Shown: positions 8,916 to 19,049, numbered from the stretch's first letter. The stretch: DNA of 64,000 nt from Hymenobacter nivis (GCF_003149515.1 NZ_CP029145.1:2914001-2978000); one strand, 5' to 3'. A program made the numbers and translations. The notes: generated from the letters alone by a model not told the origin.

Positions 8916-9545
8916 ATGAGCACGGCCGCCTGGCCGGCCCGCGAGGCCGACGAAACCGCCCTGCCGCACTTCACCGTGAGCCGTACCGCCCGCGCCGCGC
9001 CCACCGAAGAAGAGTTGATCACTGGCTGCCTCGCCGGCCGCCAGTTGGCCCAGAAACAACTGTACGACAAATACGCGGCCCGTATGATGGCCGTGTGCCT
9101 ACGCTACGCTCAAACCACATTCGAGGCCGAGGACGTGCTCCAGGAAGGCTTCCTGACCGTGTTCCGGACGCTGGGCAGCTTCCGGCGCGAGTGCCCGCTC
9201 GAATTCTGGATTCGGCGGGTGATGGTGAACGCCGCCCTGCGCCAGCACCGCCGCAACGCCCCCTTGGTGGCGGTGAGCGACGCCGAGTACCCGGCCGCCC
9301 TGGCCAGCCCCGAGTTCACGCTCAGCAACTACAGCTTCCAGGAGCTGCTGGCGTTGGTGCAGGAGTTAGCCCCGCGCTACCGCATGGTATTCAACCTCTA
9401 CGCCATCGAGGGCTACAACCACCGCGAAATCGGCGAGCTGATGGGCATTAGCGAGGGCACCAGCAAGTCGCAGTACTCGCGGGCCCGCGCCATTCTACAG
9501 GCCAAGCTGGAGCGCCTGGGCACTCCGCCCCGCCACGATTCTTAA
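8916..9545 (+). CDS. RNA polymerase sigma factor, ECF subfamily
   Basis: A 209-residue sigma-70 family protein. Region 2 is LYDKYAARMMAVCLRYAQ followed by EDVLQEGFLTVFRTLGSF, and region 4 is RYRMVFNLYAIEGYNHREI with the helix-turn-helix ISEGTSKSQYSRARA. The ~40-residue N-terminal extension is not conserved. ECF factors of this type in Bacteroidota control envelope or stress regulons. The next gene, 28 bp downstream, encodes a membrane-anchored protein whose cytoplasmic N-terminus could act as its anti-sigma partner (inference). Confidence 0.92.
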   Translation: MSTAAWPAREADETALPHFTVSRTARAAPTEEELITGCLAGRQLAQKQLYDKYAARMMAVCLRYAQTTFEAEDVLQEGFLTVFRTLGSFRRECPLEFWIRRVMVNAALRQHRRNAPLVAVSDAEYPAALASPEFTLSNYSFQELLALVQELAPRYRMVFNLYAIEGYNHREIGELMGISEGTSKSQYSRARAILQAKLERLGTPPRHDS

Positions 9546-9573
9546 CAATTTATCTAGTTAACTACGATTCATT

Positions 9574-11217
9574 ATGGCCCTCCACGATTTTTCTAGCCCG
9601 TCCGACCACGACGCCGACCGGCCCCAGGGCAGCCTGGAAGACCTGTTCCGCCACCACCTGGCCCAGGCAGAGGCCCCCCCGCGCCCGATGCTGTGGGAGC
9701 AAATTGACACCGCGCTGCTCGTGCGCCAGAACGAAACGTACCGCCGCCGCCTCGCCGCCACCCGCTGGGTAGCGGCCGCCAGCCTGCTGCTGGCCACCCT
9801 GGCCGGTGGCGCCAGCTGGTGGGCCCACCATACCCCGCCGGGGCCTTTCGTGGCCGCCGCCGCGCCCGGCCCTCCTGGCAGCGGCAGCACCGCGGAGGCC
9901 CCGGGCGCGGGCCAAACCGCCGGCGCCGCCTGGGCCCGCGTTGGCTCGGCCAGTGCCGAAGCCATCAATTCCAATGCAACGACGGACCAACTAACAGCGG
10001 GCCAGCCGCTAGCAGCACGTGCCATTTATGCTACTACTGGTGCCCCCAGGCACGGCGCTGGCTACGCAGCTGGGGCCCCGGTGGCGGGTGCCGGGCTCGA
10101 TGGTACGCTATCCAGTTCCCAGGGGCAGGCCCGCACGGGCGGCAGCCACGGCGCAGCTTTCGGCACGCAGGCGGCGGGCGAGGCAGCTTTTGCCAGCTCA
10201 ACCACCGGCCAGCGCGACGAAACCTACCGCACGGCCCTGAATACCTACGCCGCGGCGGGCACTGGGATGAACGCCCAGGGCCCCGGCTACGCCGAAGCAC
10301 CTGCCGCCGCGCAGTTCGCGGCAGAATGGGATGCCCTGGCACAGCGGCCGGCGGCGCTGGCAAAGAATGCGGCTGCGTCGGCTTTGCCGGTTCGCCTGGC
10401 GGCGGTGGCCGTGGTGCCCAACGTGGCCGCTGCCCCCCTGAAGCGCTGGCAGTTCGGGGTTAGCGTGGCGTCGGGCGTGTTTTCTCCCAACGCCGATTTC
10501 TCGCAGGAAGGCGGCGCGCCGGCGTCCACGGTCAGCGTCCCGTACGCGGTGGCGGCCACCACCAACGCGGTAGCGTTCAACAACCGCTCGGCGGCTGAGT
10601 ACCGCCAGCACCTGCGCGGCGGGCTCGACCAGCGCGTGGCCGTGCGCGCCACCCGCCTGCTGGGCGGCCACTGGGCCCTGCGCACCGGCGTAGAGCTGGG
10701 CCAGCACGAGGCGCAGTCGGCCACCAGCACCCGCTTCGTAGGCGAGCAGCCCACCTACTACGACTACAACAACGCCGCCACCCTGGCCATAATGGCCCCT
10801 GAGCCGGCGCTGCACACCACCTCCTTTCGCTACCGCACCGTGGGCATCCCCGTGGCGGTGCACTATGCCAACCCCGCCAAACGCGGCTGGAGCGGCTACG
10901 GCCACCTCGGCGCCGTAGTGGGGGCCCTGCTGAGCGTGCGCTCGGAGGTGGCCGGCGAGCCCAACGCCACCAGGGACTACCCTCTCGCCGCGGCCGGCTC
11001 GCCCTACCGGCGGCTGCTCACCACCCTGCGCGGCGGGGCCGGCGTGCAGTACCGCGCCGCCGCCGGCCGCTGGGCCCTCTCGGCGGGCCCCACGGCCGAG
11101 ATTGGCGTGCTCTCGCTCAACGCCCAGCCGGTGCAGGATTTTGCGAACCAGCGCCGCCCCTACAGCGTGGGCCTGGAAGCCGCCGTCGATTTCGGGGGCA
11201 CTGTGAAAATGCGGTAG
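9574..11217 (+). CDS. Membrane-anchored outer-membrane beta-barrel-like protein, possible anti-sigma partner
   Basis: 547 residues in three parts. A cytoplasmic N-terminus of about 65 residues (LEDLFRHHLAQAEAPPRPMLW, then a basic stretch) precedes one membrane segment (AASLLLATLAGGASWW, about residues 69-84). A low-complexity Ala/Gly-rich linker follows to about residue 285, and the last ~260 residues look like a porin-type beta-barrel (alternating aromatic strands such as WALRTGVELGQHE and RYRTVGIPVAVHYANP), ending near VGLEAAVDFGG. In Bacteroidota, such proteins are often encoded next to ECF sigma factors. An inner-membrane helix combined with a barrel is topologically odd. Function unproven. 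Confidence 0.65.
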   Translation: MALHDFSSPSDHDADRPQGSLEDLFRHHLAQAEAPPRPMLWEQIDTALLVRQNETYRRRLAATRWVAAASLLLATLAGGASWWAHHTPPGPFVAAAAPGPPGSGSTAEAPGAGQTAGAAWARVGSASAEAINSNATTDQLTAGQPLAARAIYATTGAPRHGAGYAAGAPVAGAGLDGTLSSSQGQARTGGSHGAAFGTQAAGEAAFASSTTGQRDETYRTALNTYAAAGTGMNAQGPGYAEAPAAAQFAAEWDALAQRPAALAKNAAASALPVRLAAVAVVPNVAAAPLKRWQFGVSVASGVFSPNADFSQEGGAPASTVSVPYAVAATTNAVAFNNRSAAEYRQHLRGGLDQRVAVRATRLLGGHWALRTGVELGQHEAQSATSTRFVGEQPTYYDYNNAATLAIMAPEPALHTTSFRYRTVGIPVAVHYANPAKRGWSGYGHLGAVVGALLSVRSEVAGEPNATRDYPLAAAGSPYRRLLTTLRGGAGVQYRAAAGRWALSAGPTAEIGVLSLNAQPVQDFANQRRPYSVGLEAAVDFGGTVKMR

Positions 11218-11289
11218 CCGCCCGGGTCCCCGGGGGCGGAGCCGGCCAGCGCCAGTAGCCTTTTCCACCACCGCAGCGCAGGACGTTCT

Positions 11290-11655
11290 ATGATTCAACT
11301 TCGACTCTTTTGCCTGGCGGCTTTCGGCAGCCTGCCCCTCTTGGCCTCCCAGTGCAGCCCCGCGGCCAGCGAGCCGGGGCCCCAGTGCAGCGCCAGCATC
11401 CAAGCCAAAATTGCGGAATTGGAGGCGCTGCCCAAAAGCAACCCGGCCTACGAAGTGTGGCAGTACACGTTCCGGGGCCAGCCGGTGTACCTGGTCACGG
11501 CCCCGTGCTGCGACCAATACGAAACGTTATACGACGCGTGCCTGAACGTGCTGTGCGCCCCGGGCGGCGGCCTCTCGGGCCAGGGCGACGGGCGCTGCCC
11601 AGAATTCTATCGGCTCGCGGCCGACCGGCAGCTGGTCTGGCGCGACCCGCGCTGA
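11290..11655 (+). CDS. Small Cys-rich lipoprotein-like protein (resembles DUF6970)
   Basis: 121 residues with an N-terminal hydrophobic signal (LFCLAAFGSLPLLASQC); the Cys after LLASQ may be a lipidation site, though the lipobox is imperfect. The mature part has conserved-looking features VWQYTFRGQPVYLVTAPCCDQ, LYDACLNVLCAPGGG and GDGRCPEF, with seven cysteines or more in total. This layout matches small Bacteroidota proteins that I recall as DUF6970; the recall is not checked. Function unknown, probably exported. Confidence 0.65.
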   Translation: MIQLRLFCLAAFGSLPLLASQCSPAASEPGPQCSASIQAKIAELEALPKSNPAYEVWQYTFRGQPVYLVTAPCCDQYETLYDACLNVLCAPGGGLSGQGDGRCPEFYRLAADRQLVWRDPR

Positions 11656-11681
11656 GCGGGGCCCCGGGCGGCGGCGCGCGC

Positions 11682-11689
11682 TATTTTTG
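11682..11689 (+). promoter_or_regulatory. Candidate -7 element upstream of uvrB (TATTTTTG)
   Basis: TATTTTTG fits TAnnTTTG and lies about 73 bp before the uvrB start in an otherwise GC-rich gap. No clear -33 TTTG is seen. Confidence 0.35.
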
Positions 11690-11762
11690 TTGAAAGCGCA
11701 GAAACCCAAGCCCCTGGTTTGGGGTTGGGTAGGTCGGCCTTTTCCGCCGCTTTCCTTTCCGC

Positions 11763-13805
11763 ATGGACTACCAGCTAACCTCTGAATTTCAGCCCACCGG
11801 CGACCAGCCCGCCGCCATCGCCAAGCTGGTGGCGGGCGTAAACAACGGCGAGCACGCCCAGGTGCTGCTGGGAGCTACCGGTACCGGCAAAACCTTCACG
11901 ATGGCCAACGTCATCGCCGAAACCGGCAAGCCGGCCCTCGTGCTGTGCCACAACAAAACGCTGGCCGCCCAGCTCTACGGCGAATTCAAGGCATTTTTTC
12001 CCGAGAACGCCGTCGAGTACTACATCAGCTACTACGACTACTACCAGCCCGAGGCCTACATCGCCAGCTCCGACGTGTTCATTGAGAAGGACTTGGCCAT
12101 CAACGAGGAGATTGAGAAGCTGCGCCTGCACACCACCTCCACACTGCTTAGCGGCCGGCGCGACGTGATTGTGGTGGCCTCTGTGTCGTGCATCTACGGC
12201 ATCGGCAACCCCGAGGAGTTCGCCAAAAACATCATTTTCCTGGCCCCCGGGCAGCGCTACACGCGTAATAATTTACTCTACCAGTTCGTCCAGATTCTGT
12301 ACTCGCGCACCGAGGTGGAGTTCACCCGCGGCACGTTTCGGGTGAAGGGCGACACCGTGGACGTGTTCCCGGCCTACGCCGACTACGCCTACCGCATCTA
12401 CTTCTACGGCGACGAGATTGAGTCGGTGCAGAAGATTGACCCGGTGAGCGGCAAGAAGCTGAGCGAGGAGCAATCCGCCACGCTTTACCCGGCCAACCTG
12501 TTCGTGACCGGCAAGGAGACGCTGCAAACCGCCATCCACCAGATTCAGGACGACATGGTGGCCCAGCACGCTTACTTCGAAAAGGAAGGCCGCGACGTAG
12601 AGGCCAAGCGCATCCAGGAGCGTACCGAGTTCGATTTGGAGATGATTCGGGAGCTGGGCTACTGCTCGGGTATCGAGAACTACTCGCGCTACTTCGACCA
12701 GCGCACACCCGGCTCGCGCCCGTTCTGCCTCTTAGATTATTTCCCGAAAGACTACCTGCTGGTGGTGGACGAAAGCCACGCCACGATGCCCCAAATCCGG
12801 GCCATGTGGGGCGGCGACCGCAGCCGCAAAACCGCCCTTATCGAGTACGGCTTCCGCCTACCCTCGGCCCTCGACAACCGGCCCCTGACGTTCAACGAGT
12901 TCGAGAGCATGTACCAGCAGGCCGTGTTCGTGAGCGCCACCCCGGCTGACTATGAGCTGGCCCAGGCCGACGGCGTGGTGGTGGAGCAAGTCATCCGCCC
13001 CACGGGCCTGCTCGACCCCATCATCGACCTGCGCCCCAGCTCCAACCAGATCGACGACCTGCTCGACGAAGTGGACGAGCGAGTGAAGATGGGCGACCGG
13101 GTGCTCGTGACCACCCTCACCAAGCGCATGGCCGAGGAGCTGAGCAAGTACATGCTGCGCCTGGGCATCAAGGTTGAATACGTGCACTCCGACGTGAAAA
13201 CCCTGGACCGGGTGGAGATTCTGCGCAAGCTACGGCTGGGCGAAATCGACGTGCTCATTGGCGTGAACCTGCTGCGCGAGGGCCTCGACTTGCCCGAAGT
13301 GAGCCTGGTGGCCATCCTCGACGCCGATAAGGAAGGCTTCCTGCGCGACCAGCGCAGCCTGATTCAGACCATGGGCCGGGCGGCGCGGAACGACCGCGGC
13401 AAGGTTATCCTTTACGCCGACCGCATGACCGGCTCGATGCAGCGCGCCATTGACGAAACCAACCGCCGCCGCGCCACCCAGGCCGCCTACAATGAGCTGC
13501 ACGGCATCACGCCGCGCACCGTGCGCAAGAGCCACGCCCAGATACTGGGCCAAACCGACCTGGCCAACTACCGCACTGTGGAGCCCCAGGCCGCCCCCCT
13601 GGGCTACGCCGACGGCGGGGCCGCCCTGGCCATGGCCGCCGAGCCGGTGGTAGCCATGATGAATCGCCCCGAGCTGGAAAAGCTCATCAAGCAGACCGAG
13701 AAGCAGATGGAGGCCGCCGCCAAGGAGCTGGACTTCCTGCAAGCCGCCAAGCTGCGCGACGAGCTGGCCGCCCTAAAAGGCGTGCTGAAAGGCAAGCGCG
13801 ACTAG
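11763..13805 (+). CDS. uvrB: Excinuclease ABC subunit UvrB
   Basis: A 680-residue DNA repair helicase-like protein of nucleotide excision repair, which verifies damage with UvrA and recruits UvrC. Visible are Walker A (LGATGTGKTFTMANV, about residues 37-51), the damage-probing beta-hairpin YYDYYQPEAY, the VDESHAT motif II, helicase motif VI (QTMGRAARN) and the C-terminal UVR coiled coil (KQTEKQMEAAAKELDFLQAA). Length is normal. It stands alone and ends in a strong terminator. Confidence 0.98.
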   Translation: MDYQLTSEFQPTGDQPAAIAKLVAGVNNGEHAQVLLGATGTGKTFTMANVIAETGKPALVLCHNKTLAAQLYGEFKAFFPENAVEYYISYYDYYQPEAYIASSDVFIEKDLAINEEIEKLRLHTTSTLLSGRRDVIVVASVSCIYGIGNPEEFAKNIIFLAPGQRYTRNNLLYQFVQILYSRTEVEFTRGTFRVKGDTVDVFPAYADYAYRIYFYGDEIESVQKIDPVSGKKLSEEQSATLYPANLFVTGKETLQTAIHQIQDDMVAQHAYFEKEGRDVEAKRIQERTEFDLEMIRELGYCSGIENYSRYFDQRTPGSRPFCLLDYFPKDYLLVVDESHATMPQIRAMWGGDRSRKTALIEYGFRLPSALDNRPLTFNEFESMYQQAVFVSATPADYELAQADGVVVEQVIRPTGLLDPIIDLRPSSNQIDDLLDEVDERVKMGDRVLVTTLTKRMAEELSKYMLRLGIKVEYVHSDVKTLDRVEILRKLRLGEIDVLIGVNLLREGLDLPEVSLVAILDADKEGFLRDQRSLIQTMGRAARNDRGKVILYADRMTGSMQRAIDETNRRRATQAAYNELHGITPRTVRKSHAQILGQTDLANYRTVEPQAAPLGYADGGAALAMAAEPVVAMMNRPELEKLIKQTEKQMEAAAKELDFLQAAKLRDELAALKGVLKGKRD

Positions 13806-13825
13806 TTTTTATTTGTAGGAAACGG

Positions 13826-13867
13826 GCCCGGGGCCCCTGCCGTGTGCAGGGCCCCGGGCTTTTTTTT
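13826..13867 (+). terminator. Rho-independent terminator after uvrB
   Basis: A 14-bp GC stem (13826-13840 with 13846-13859, one bulged C) is followed by eight T. Confidence 0.88.
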
Positions 13868-14184
13868 ATACATTTGGCATTGAAGCAGTTGGGCAGTTAA
13901 GGAATCAGCGCAATATGTTAGGTATTATATTCCTATCTATCAGCGAGTTGCACTATTATTAATCAGTTGTTCGTCATTGGTTAAAACTAAGTTGCCGCTA
14001 CCGAAAGTAGAGAATAGGCTGGGCCCCGAGGATGGCAGGCCACAAGACGTTTATTGGGCAGCAATGGGCGCCGGGGCCCCGGCCATTTCCGGCGAAGGGA
14101 CTTGAGCCAGGTATTGATTTCTTAGCTATTAACGCTTCTCATTTTCTTCATTATTCACATTCCATTCACCAAACCAACCAAAAA
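13868..14184. other. AT-richer leader region before the first SusC gene
   Basis: About 300 bp with no gene. It is clearly AT-richer than its surroundings between 13868 and 13990 and probably holds the susC promoter, but no TAnnTTTG with a correctly spaced -33 was found. Confidence 0.4.
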
Positions 14185-17100
14185 ATGAAGCAAACTCTAT
14201 TATTATTTGTCCTGCTCCTTGGCGGCCTGTTGCAGCAGGCCCAGGCGCAGAACCGAACCGTTTCTGGGAAAATAACCGACCGGGCCACGGGCCAAGGGCT
14301 GCCCGGAGTGACAGTGATTGTGAAAGGGCGGCCGACCGTCGGTACCACGAGTAACTCGGAAGGTGCTTTCGTGCTGAACGACGTGCCAGCAGATGCTTCT
14401 GCCTTGGTATTCAGCTTTGTGGGTTTTGCTACGCAGGAGCAGCCCATCACCGGCGGCGCCCTAAACGTGGCACTGGCCACCGACGCCAAGCAGCTGAGCG
14501 AGGTGGTGGTAACGGCCCTGGGCCTCCAGGCCAACCGCGACCAGCTGGGCACGGCCCAGGCCACGGTGCAGGGCGCGGCCCTGGTAAGCTCGGGCGAAAC
14601 CAGCGTCGTGACCGGCATTTCGGGCAAGACGCCAGGCGTGCTCATCACCCGCTCGTCGGGCGACCCGGGCGCCAGCGCCAACATCCAGATTCGGGGCGCG
14701 GCCACCATCACGGGCAACTTGCAGCCGCTGATTGTGGTGGACGGCATTCCGATTTCTAACTCGTCTATTGGCAACGATGGTATCCTGACCAGCAACGGCG
14801 GCGCCGGCTCGAACCAGACCAACGGCGTGGTGCAGGCCTCGCGCCTCAACGACATCAACCCCGACGACATTGCCTCGATGGAAGTGCTGAAGGGCGCCGC
14901 CGCCGCCGCGCTGTGGGGCACCCGCGCCGCCAACGGCGTGATTGTCATCACCACCAAAAAGGGCAAGCTGGGCGACCGGATGCACATTGCTGTGCGCTCG
15001 ACCTTCAGCTTCGACCGCATCAACAAGACGCCGGCGCTACAGCTCAACTATGGCCAGGGAGCCGGTGGTTTGTACAAATTTGGTAGCTCTAGCAGCCGAA
15101 GCTGGGGCGACTACATCGGCGACCGTACTGGCGCGGCCGATGCCCAGATTACCGACCCAACCAACCCTGCCTACAAAGGCTTCGTGACCTTCCCCGACGG
15201 CTCGACGCAGTACGCCATTGCCAACGGCACGGCGGCCAACCCCCACGGCGGCAAAAACAGCCAGCAGACCTACGACCACGGCCGCGATGTTTTCGGCACG
15301 GGCTATTACCGCGACAACTCTATCGAGTTTAGTGGCGGCGACGAGAAATCGACCTACTTCCTGAGCGGCAGCAACACTTACACCAAGGGCATTGTGTACA
15401 ACAATAGCGACAACAACCGCACGACCATTCGCGCGAACGTGACCCGCAACTTGTCGGACAAGTTCAGCTCAGCCGTGAACGTGACCTACGCCCGGACATT
15501 CTCCAACCGTGTTCAACAGGGCTCCAACGTCAGCGGTATTTTCCTGGGCGGCCTGCGCTCGCCTGCTGACTATAACAACAGTCAATACATCGGGGACTAC
15601 ACTGATAAGACCGGCGCACTAATAGCAAATCGACAGGTAACCTATCGCAACCCGTTGGGCGCTGGCAACCCGGGCTACGACAACCCCAACTTTACCATCA
15701 ACCGCATTACGAATACTTCCCTGGTGAACCGCCTGGTGGGTTCTACTGAACTTAACTACCACCCCACCGACTGGCTCAGTTTCCTTAACCGCACGGGGGT
15801 GGACACTTATACCGACCGTCGCGAGGCGTTTTTCCCGCGGCAGTCGGCCGCTAACCTATCGGGGGCCCTAACCGAGGAGTACATTACCGAGACGCAGGTA
15901 AACAACGACTTCATCGTGCGGGCCAACCACAGCTTTAGCGAGAACTTCTCGATTTCGGCCATTGTAGGCAACAACCTGAACGAGCGCCGGGCCGACCAAG
16001 TGGGGGCTTCGGCCACCAACATCGTGAACGTTCTCTCACCGCCCCAGCTCGATAACTCACCGGCCAACACCCGCGTCCCATACAATATCAAGTCGGTGAT
16101 TCGCACGGCTGCCGTGTACGGCGAGGTGGACGTTTCGCTGCTGGACCAGTTCTACTTGACGGGTACCCTGCGCGGCGAGTCCGCTTCGACGTTCGGGCCC
16201 TCCACCAAAAGCACCTTTTACTTCCCGTCGGGCACTTTTGCCTGGCAGTTTACCAAGATTCCGGCGTTTGCCAACAACGCGGCGCTGAGCTTTGGCAAGC
16301 TACGGGTAGCGTACGGCCAAGTTGGGGTGCAGCCCGGCATCTACCAGACCCAAACTTATTACGTCCCGGGCAGCGGCAACTTCGTGGATGGCTTTGGGCC
16401 AGCCCTGGACGTGGCCAACTACGGCGGGGGCTACATTCGGAGCACAGTGCAGGGCAATCCGTTCCTGAAGCCCGAGCGCAAGTCGGAAGTGGAAACTGGG
16501 TTGGACCTGCGTTTCCTGAAGGACCGCATCAGCTTCAGTGCGACGTACTACAACAACAAGACGACCGCTGCTATCCTCCAGGTATCGACGCCGTACACCA
16601 CGGGCTATTCGTCGCAGTGGCAGAACGCCGCTACTATCACCAACAAGGGCATTGAGTTGCAGTTGGACGGAGCCATCATCAAAACGGCTGATTTTGGGTT
16701 TAACCTGGCGGCTAACTTCTCACAGAACAAGAACAACGTGGCCGATTTGGCCGGGGTACAATCCGTGTTTCTTAACGGCTTCAGCGGCAACTCCATCAAC
16801 TCAGTGGCCATCAAAGACCACCAGCTGGGCACGCTCTACGGGTCGCGGTTTGCCCGCACTACGGACGGCACCAATGCCCTGGCGCTGGACCCGCAGGGCT
16901 TCGCCGTGCTGGCCGCCACCAACGGCGTGGTGGGCGACCCCAACCCGCAGTGGCGCGGGGGCCTTGGCGCTACGCTGCGCTACAAGGGCCTCTCGCTGTA
17001 CGCCCTGCTCGACCACGTGCACAGCTTTGACGTTTGGAACGGCACCCGCAGCATCCTGAACACGTTTGGCACGTCGGCCATTACTGGCACGCGCACCACG

Positions 17101-17568
17101 CTGAGCGCCGCCGACGCGGCCGCTACCAAAACGTTCGGGGGCGGCACCGTGGCCTCCAAAGTGGGTCAGAACGCCGCATATGTACTCAACGCCGACGGCA
17201 GCGTGACCTTCCGCGGGACGGTGAACAACTTTGGCGGGGGCCCCGTGGCGCTCGACGAGGACTGGTATTCAAACGGCGCCGGCAGCGGCTTTGGCGGCGC
17301 TGGCGAGCAGTATGTGGAGCACGTGAACACGACCCGCCTGCGGGAAGTCACACTGTCGTATTCGCTCAACTCTGCGGCCTTCCGCGACGCCACCAAGCTG
17401 CAATCCATCGATTTCAGCCTGACTGGCCGCAACATCTACTTGTGGACGAACTACTCGGGCGTGGACCCGGAGACGAACCTGACGGGGGTTTCTAACGGCC
17501 GGGGTCTGGATTACTTCAACAACCCCAGCACCCGCTCGGTCTTGTTCTCCGTGCGCCTCACGTACTAA
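14185..17568 (+). CDS. SusC/RagA family TonB-linked outer membrane protein
   Basis: 1127 residues. A signal peptide ending QAQAQ is followed by the CarboxypepD_reg-like domain (VSGKITDRATGQGLPGVTV, about residues 25-105), the TonB box/linker (LSEVVVTALG), the plug (IQIRGAATITG, PLIVVDGIPI, IASMEVLKGAAAAALWG, GVIVITTKKG) and a long beta-barrel ending in aromatic LFSVRLTY. SusC proteins import oligosaccharides or peptides together with the SusD lipoprotein encoded 44 bp downstream. ATG 14185 begins the signal peptide; the frame stays open upstream to 14032 but that part has no family character. No glycosidase or protease is adjacent, so the substrate is unknown. Confidence 0.95.
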   Translation: MKQTLLLFVLLLGGLLQQAQAQNRTVSGKITDRATGQGLPGVTVIVKGRPTVGTTSNSEGAFVLNDVPADASALVFSFVGFATQEQPITGGALNVALATDAKQLSEVVVTALGLQANRDQLGTAQATVQGAALVSSGETSVVTGISGKTPGVLITRSSGDPGASANIQIRGAATITGNLQPLIVVDGIPISNSSIGNDGILTSNGGAGSNQTNGVVQASRLNDINPDDIASMEVLKGAAAAALWGTRAANGVIVITTKKGKLGDRMHIAVRSTFSFDRINKTPALQLNYGQGAGGLYKFGSSSSRSWGDYIGDRTGAADAQITDPTNPAYKGFVTFPDGSTQYAIANGTAANPHGGKNSQQTYDHGRDVFGTGYYRDNSIEFSGGDEKSTYFLSGSNTYTKGIVYNNSDNNRTTIRANVTRNLSDKFSSAVNVTYARTFSNRVQQGSNVSGIFLGGLRSPADYNNSQYIGDYTDKTGALIANRQVTYRNPLGAGNPGYDNPNFTINRITNTSLVNRLVGSTELNYHPTDWLSFLNRTGVDTYTDRREAFFPRQSAANLSGALTEEYITETQVNNDFIVRANHSFSENFSISAIVGNNLNERRADQVGASATNIVNVLSPPQLDNSPANTRVPYNIKSVIRTAAVYGEVDVSLLDQFYLTGTLRGESASTFGPSTKSTFYFPSGTFAWQFTKIPAFANNAALSFGKLRVAYGQVGVQPGIYQTQTYYVPGSGNFVDGFGPALDVANYGGGYIRSTVQGNPFLKPERKSEVETGLDLRFLKDRISFSATYYNNKTTAAILQVSTPYTTGYSSQWQNAATITNKGIELQLDGAIIKTADFGFNLAANFSQNKNNVADLAGVQSVFLNGFSGNSINSVAIKDHQLGTLYGSRFARTTDGTNALALDPQGFAVLAATNGVVGDPNPQWRGGLGATLRYKGLSLYALLDHVHSFDVWNGTRSILNTFGTSAITGTRTTLSAADAAATKTFGGGTVASKVGQNAAYVLNADGSVTFRGTVNNFGGGPVALDEDWYSNGAGSGFGGAGEQYVEHVNTTRLREVTLSYSLNSAAFRDATKLQSIDFSLTGRNIYLWTNYSGVDPETNLTGVSNGRGLDYFNNPSTRSVLFSVRLTY

Positions 17569-17612
17569 TTTTTCCAGCTTTTATTTGTTGATGCCTCGCA
17601 TCTCCGCTTTAT

Positions 17613-19049
17613 ATGAAACGATCATTAAAAATACTTTTCCCCGGGCTTTTGGCCGCGGCGGCCCTAGGCGGCTGCGAAAAGTTTGTGACCGGGTTTGACG
17701 TCAACCCCAACTTACCATCAGCGGCCAGCACATCGCTACTACTCACGTCCGCGCAAGTAGCAACGGGGCTGCAAGAGGAAACGGGGGCGATGCGGGTTTC
17801 CAACATCTGGGCGCAGCAATTTACCGGTGTTTCGCGCCAGCAACTCAGCCTCGACGGGTACCAGACCCTGGCTTCGGACTACGACAACGACTGGAGCACG
17901 GTTTACCTGTACGTGACGAACAACGCCCGGCTGGCGGAAGCCGGGGCCGACGTCGACAAAAACCCACTGGTGAAAGGCATTGCCCAGACGCTGGAAGGCC
18001 TGTCGGTTGGCCAGGCTACGGCCTTATGGGGCGACGTTCCGTACTCGGAAGCGTTCAATCCGGCCATTGGTAAGCCCAAGTTCGACGCGCAGAAAGACGT
18101 GTATGCCAGTATGCAAACGCTGCTCACCGACGCTGCTACCAACCTGGCCAAGCCCGGCGCTAGCCCGGGCGCAGCCGACATCTTCTTTGCCGGCAGTGGC
18201 GCGCAGTGGCTGGGCGTGGCCAACACCTTGCGTGCGCGCTATTATCTGCACACGAGGGACTACGCTAACGCCGCTAAGTACGCCGCGCTGGGCATCTCGG
18301 CGCCGGCCAACAACATGACGTTCACGCACGGCACGGCTTTGGGATCAAACCAAAACCTGCTGAACTCTTTTCTGAACAACGACCGGCCGGGCGACCTCAC
18401 CGCCGACGGTGCTTTTGCAACCAAGCTGCTGGCCTCGGGCCACAACAACGCCAAAACCACCGAAACAGGCCGCCTGAACTACTTCTACGCGAAAACCTTC
18501 CCGAACGGGAACGCCATCTTAGACTACGAGCCCAACATTACCAATGGGGCTTTTAAGATTGATAATTCTTACCCGATGGTTACGTTCGCCGAAACGCAGT
18601 TGGTGCTGGGCGAAGCGCAAATCCGGTTGGGTAACTTCTCGGCGGGCCTGGCTGCTTTGAACGCCGTGCGCGCCAGCCACACGGGCAGCGGCAGCCTCTA
18701 CACCGCCAATGGCGCAGTGAAGTACGATGCCTACACGGCCGACGACTTCGCCGCCGGCGGCATGGCCGTGTACGGCGCAGCCAACGCCAACGAGGCTCTG
18801 CTGAAGGAAATCCTGACGGAAAAGTACCTGAGCATGATAGGCCAGATTGAGCCCTTCAACGACCAGCGCCGGGCCCAGCCGTTGGCCGGCGGCAGCGTAC
18901 TGGCCAAAAGCCTGATCGGCGTGACGCCCAAGACGGGCGCTATGCTGCCCCAGCGATTCCTGTACCCGCAGATTGAGATAACGACCAACCCCAACACGCC
19001 CGCCCAGTTGGCGGCGGACCTGTTCGCGCCCACCAGCGTAAATAAGTAG
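17613..19049 (+). CDS. SusD/RagB family nutrient-binding lipoprotein
   Basis: 478 residues with a lipoprotein signal (LAAAALGGC, Cys about residue 21). The mature protein has the helical SusD architecture, with VNPNLPSAASTSLLLTSAQ near the N-terminus, YLYVTNNARLAEAGA, ALWGDVPYSEAF and a C-terminal EILTEKYLSMIGQIEPFNDQRR segment typical of the SusD-like group that pairs with RagA. It forms the lid of the SusC transporter encoded just upstream and ends at a strong terminator. Confidence 0.94.
   Translation: MKRSLKILFPGLLAAAALGGCEKFVTGFDVNPNLPSAASTSLLLTSAQVATGLQEETGAMRVSNIWAQQFTGVSRQQLSLDGYQTLASDYDNDWSTVYLYVTNNARLAEAGADVDKNPLVKGIAQTLEGLSVGQATALWGDVPYSEAFNPAIGKPKFDAQKDVYASMQTLLTDAATNLAKPGASPGAADIFFAGSGAQWLGVANTLRARYYLHTRDYANAAKYAALGISAPANNMTFTHGTALGSNQNLLNSFLNNDRPGDLTADGAFATKLLASGHNNAKTTETGRLNYFYAKTFPNGNAILDYEPNITNGAFKIDNSYPMVTFAETQLVLGEAQIRLGNFSAGLAALNAVRASHTGSGSLYTANGAVKYDAYTADDFAAGGMAVYGAANANEALLKEILTEKYLSMIGQIEPFNDQRRAQPLAGGSVLAKSLIGVTPKTGAMLPQRFLYPQIEITTNPNTPAQLAADLFAPTSVNK

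Noticed and set aside
14032..14184. N-terminal extension of the first SusC protein
   Set aside because: The upstream frame is open but would put 51 non-conserved residues before a normal signal peptide.
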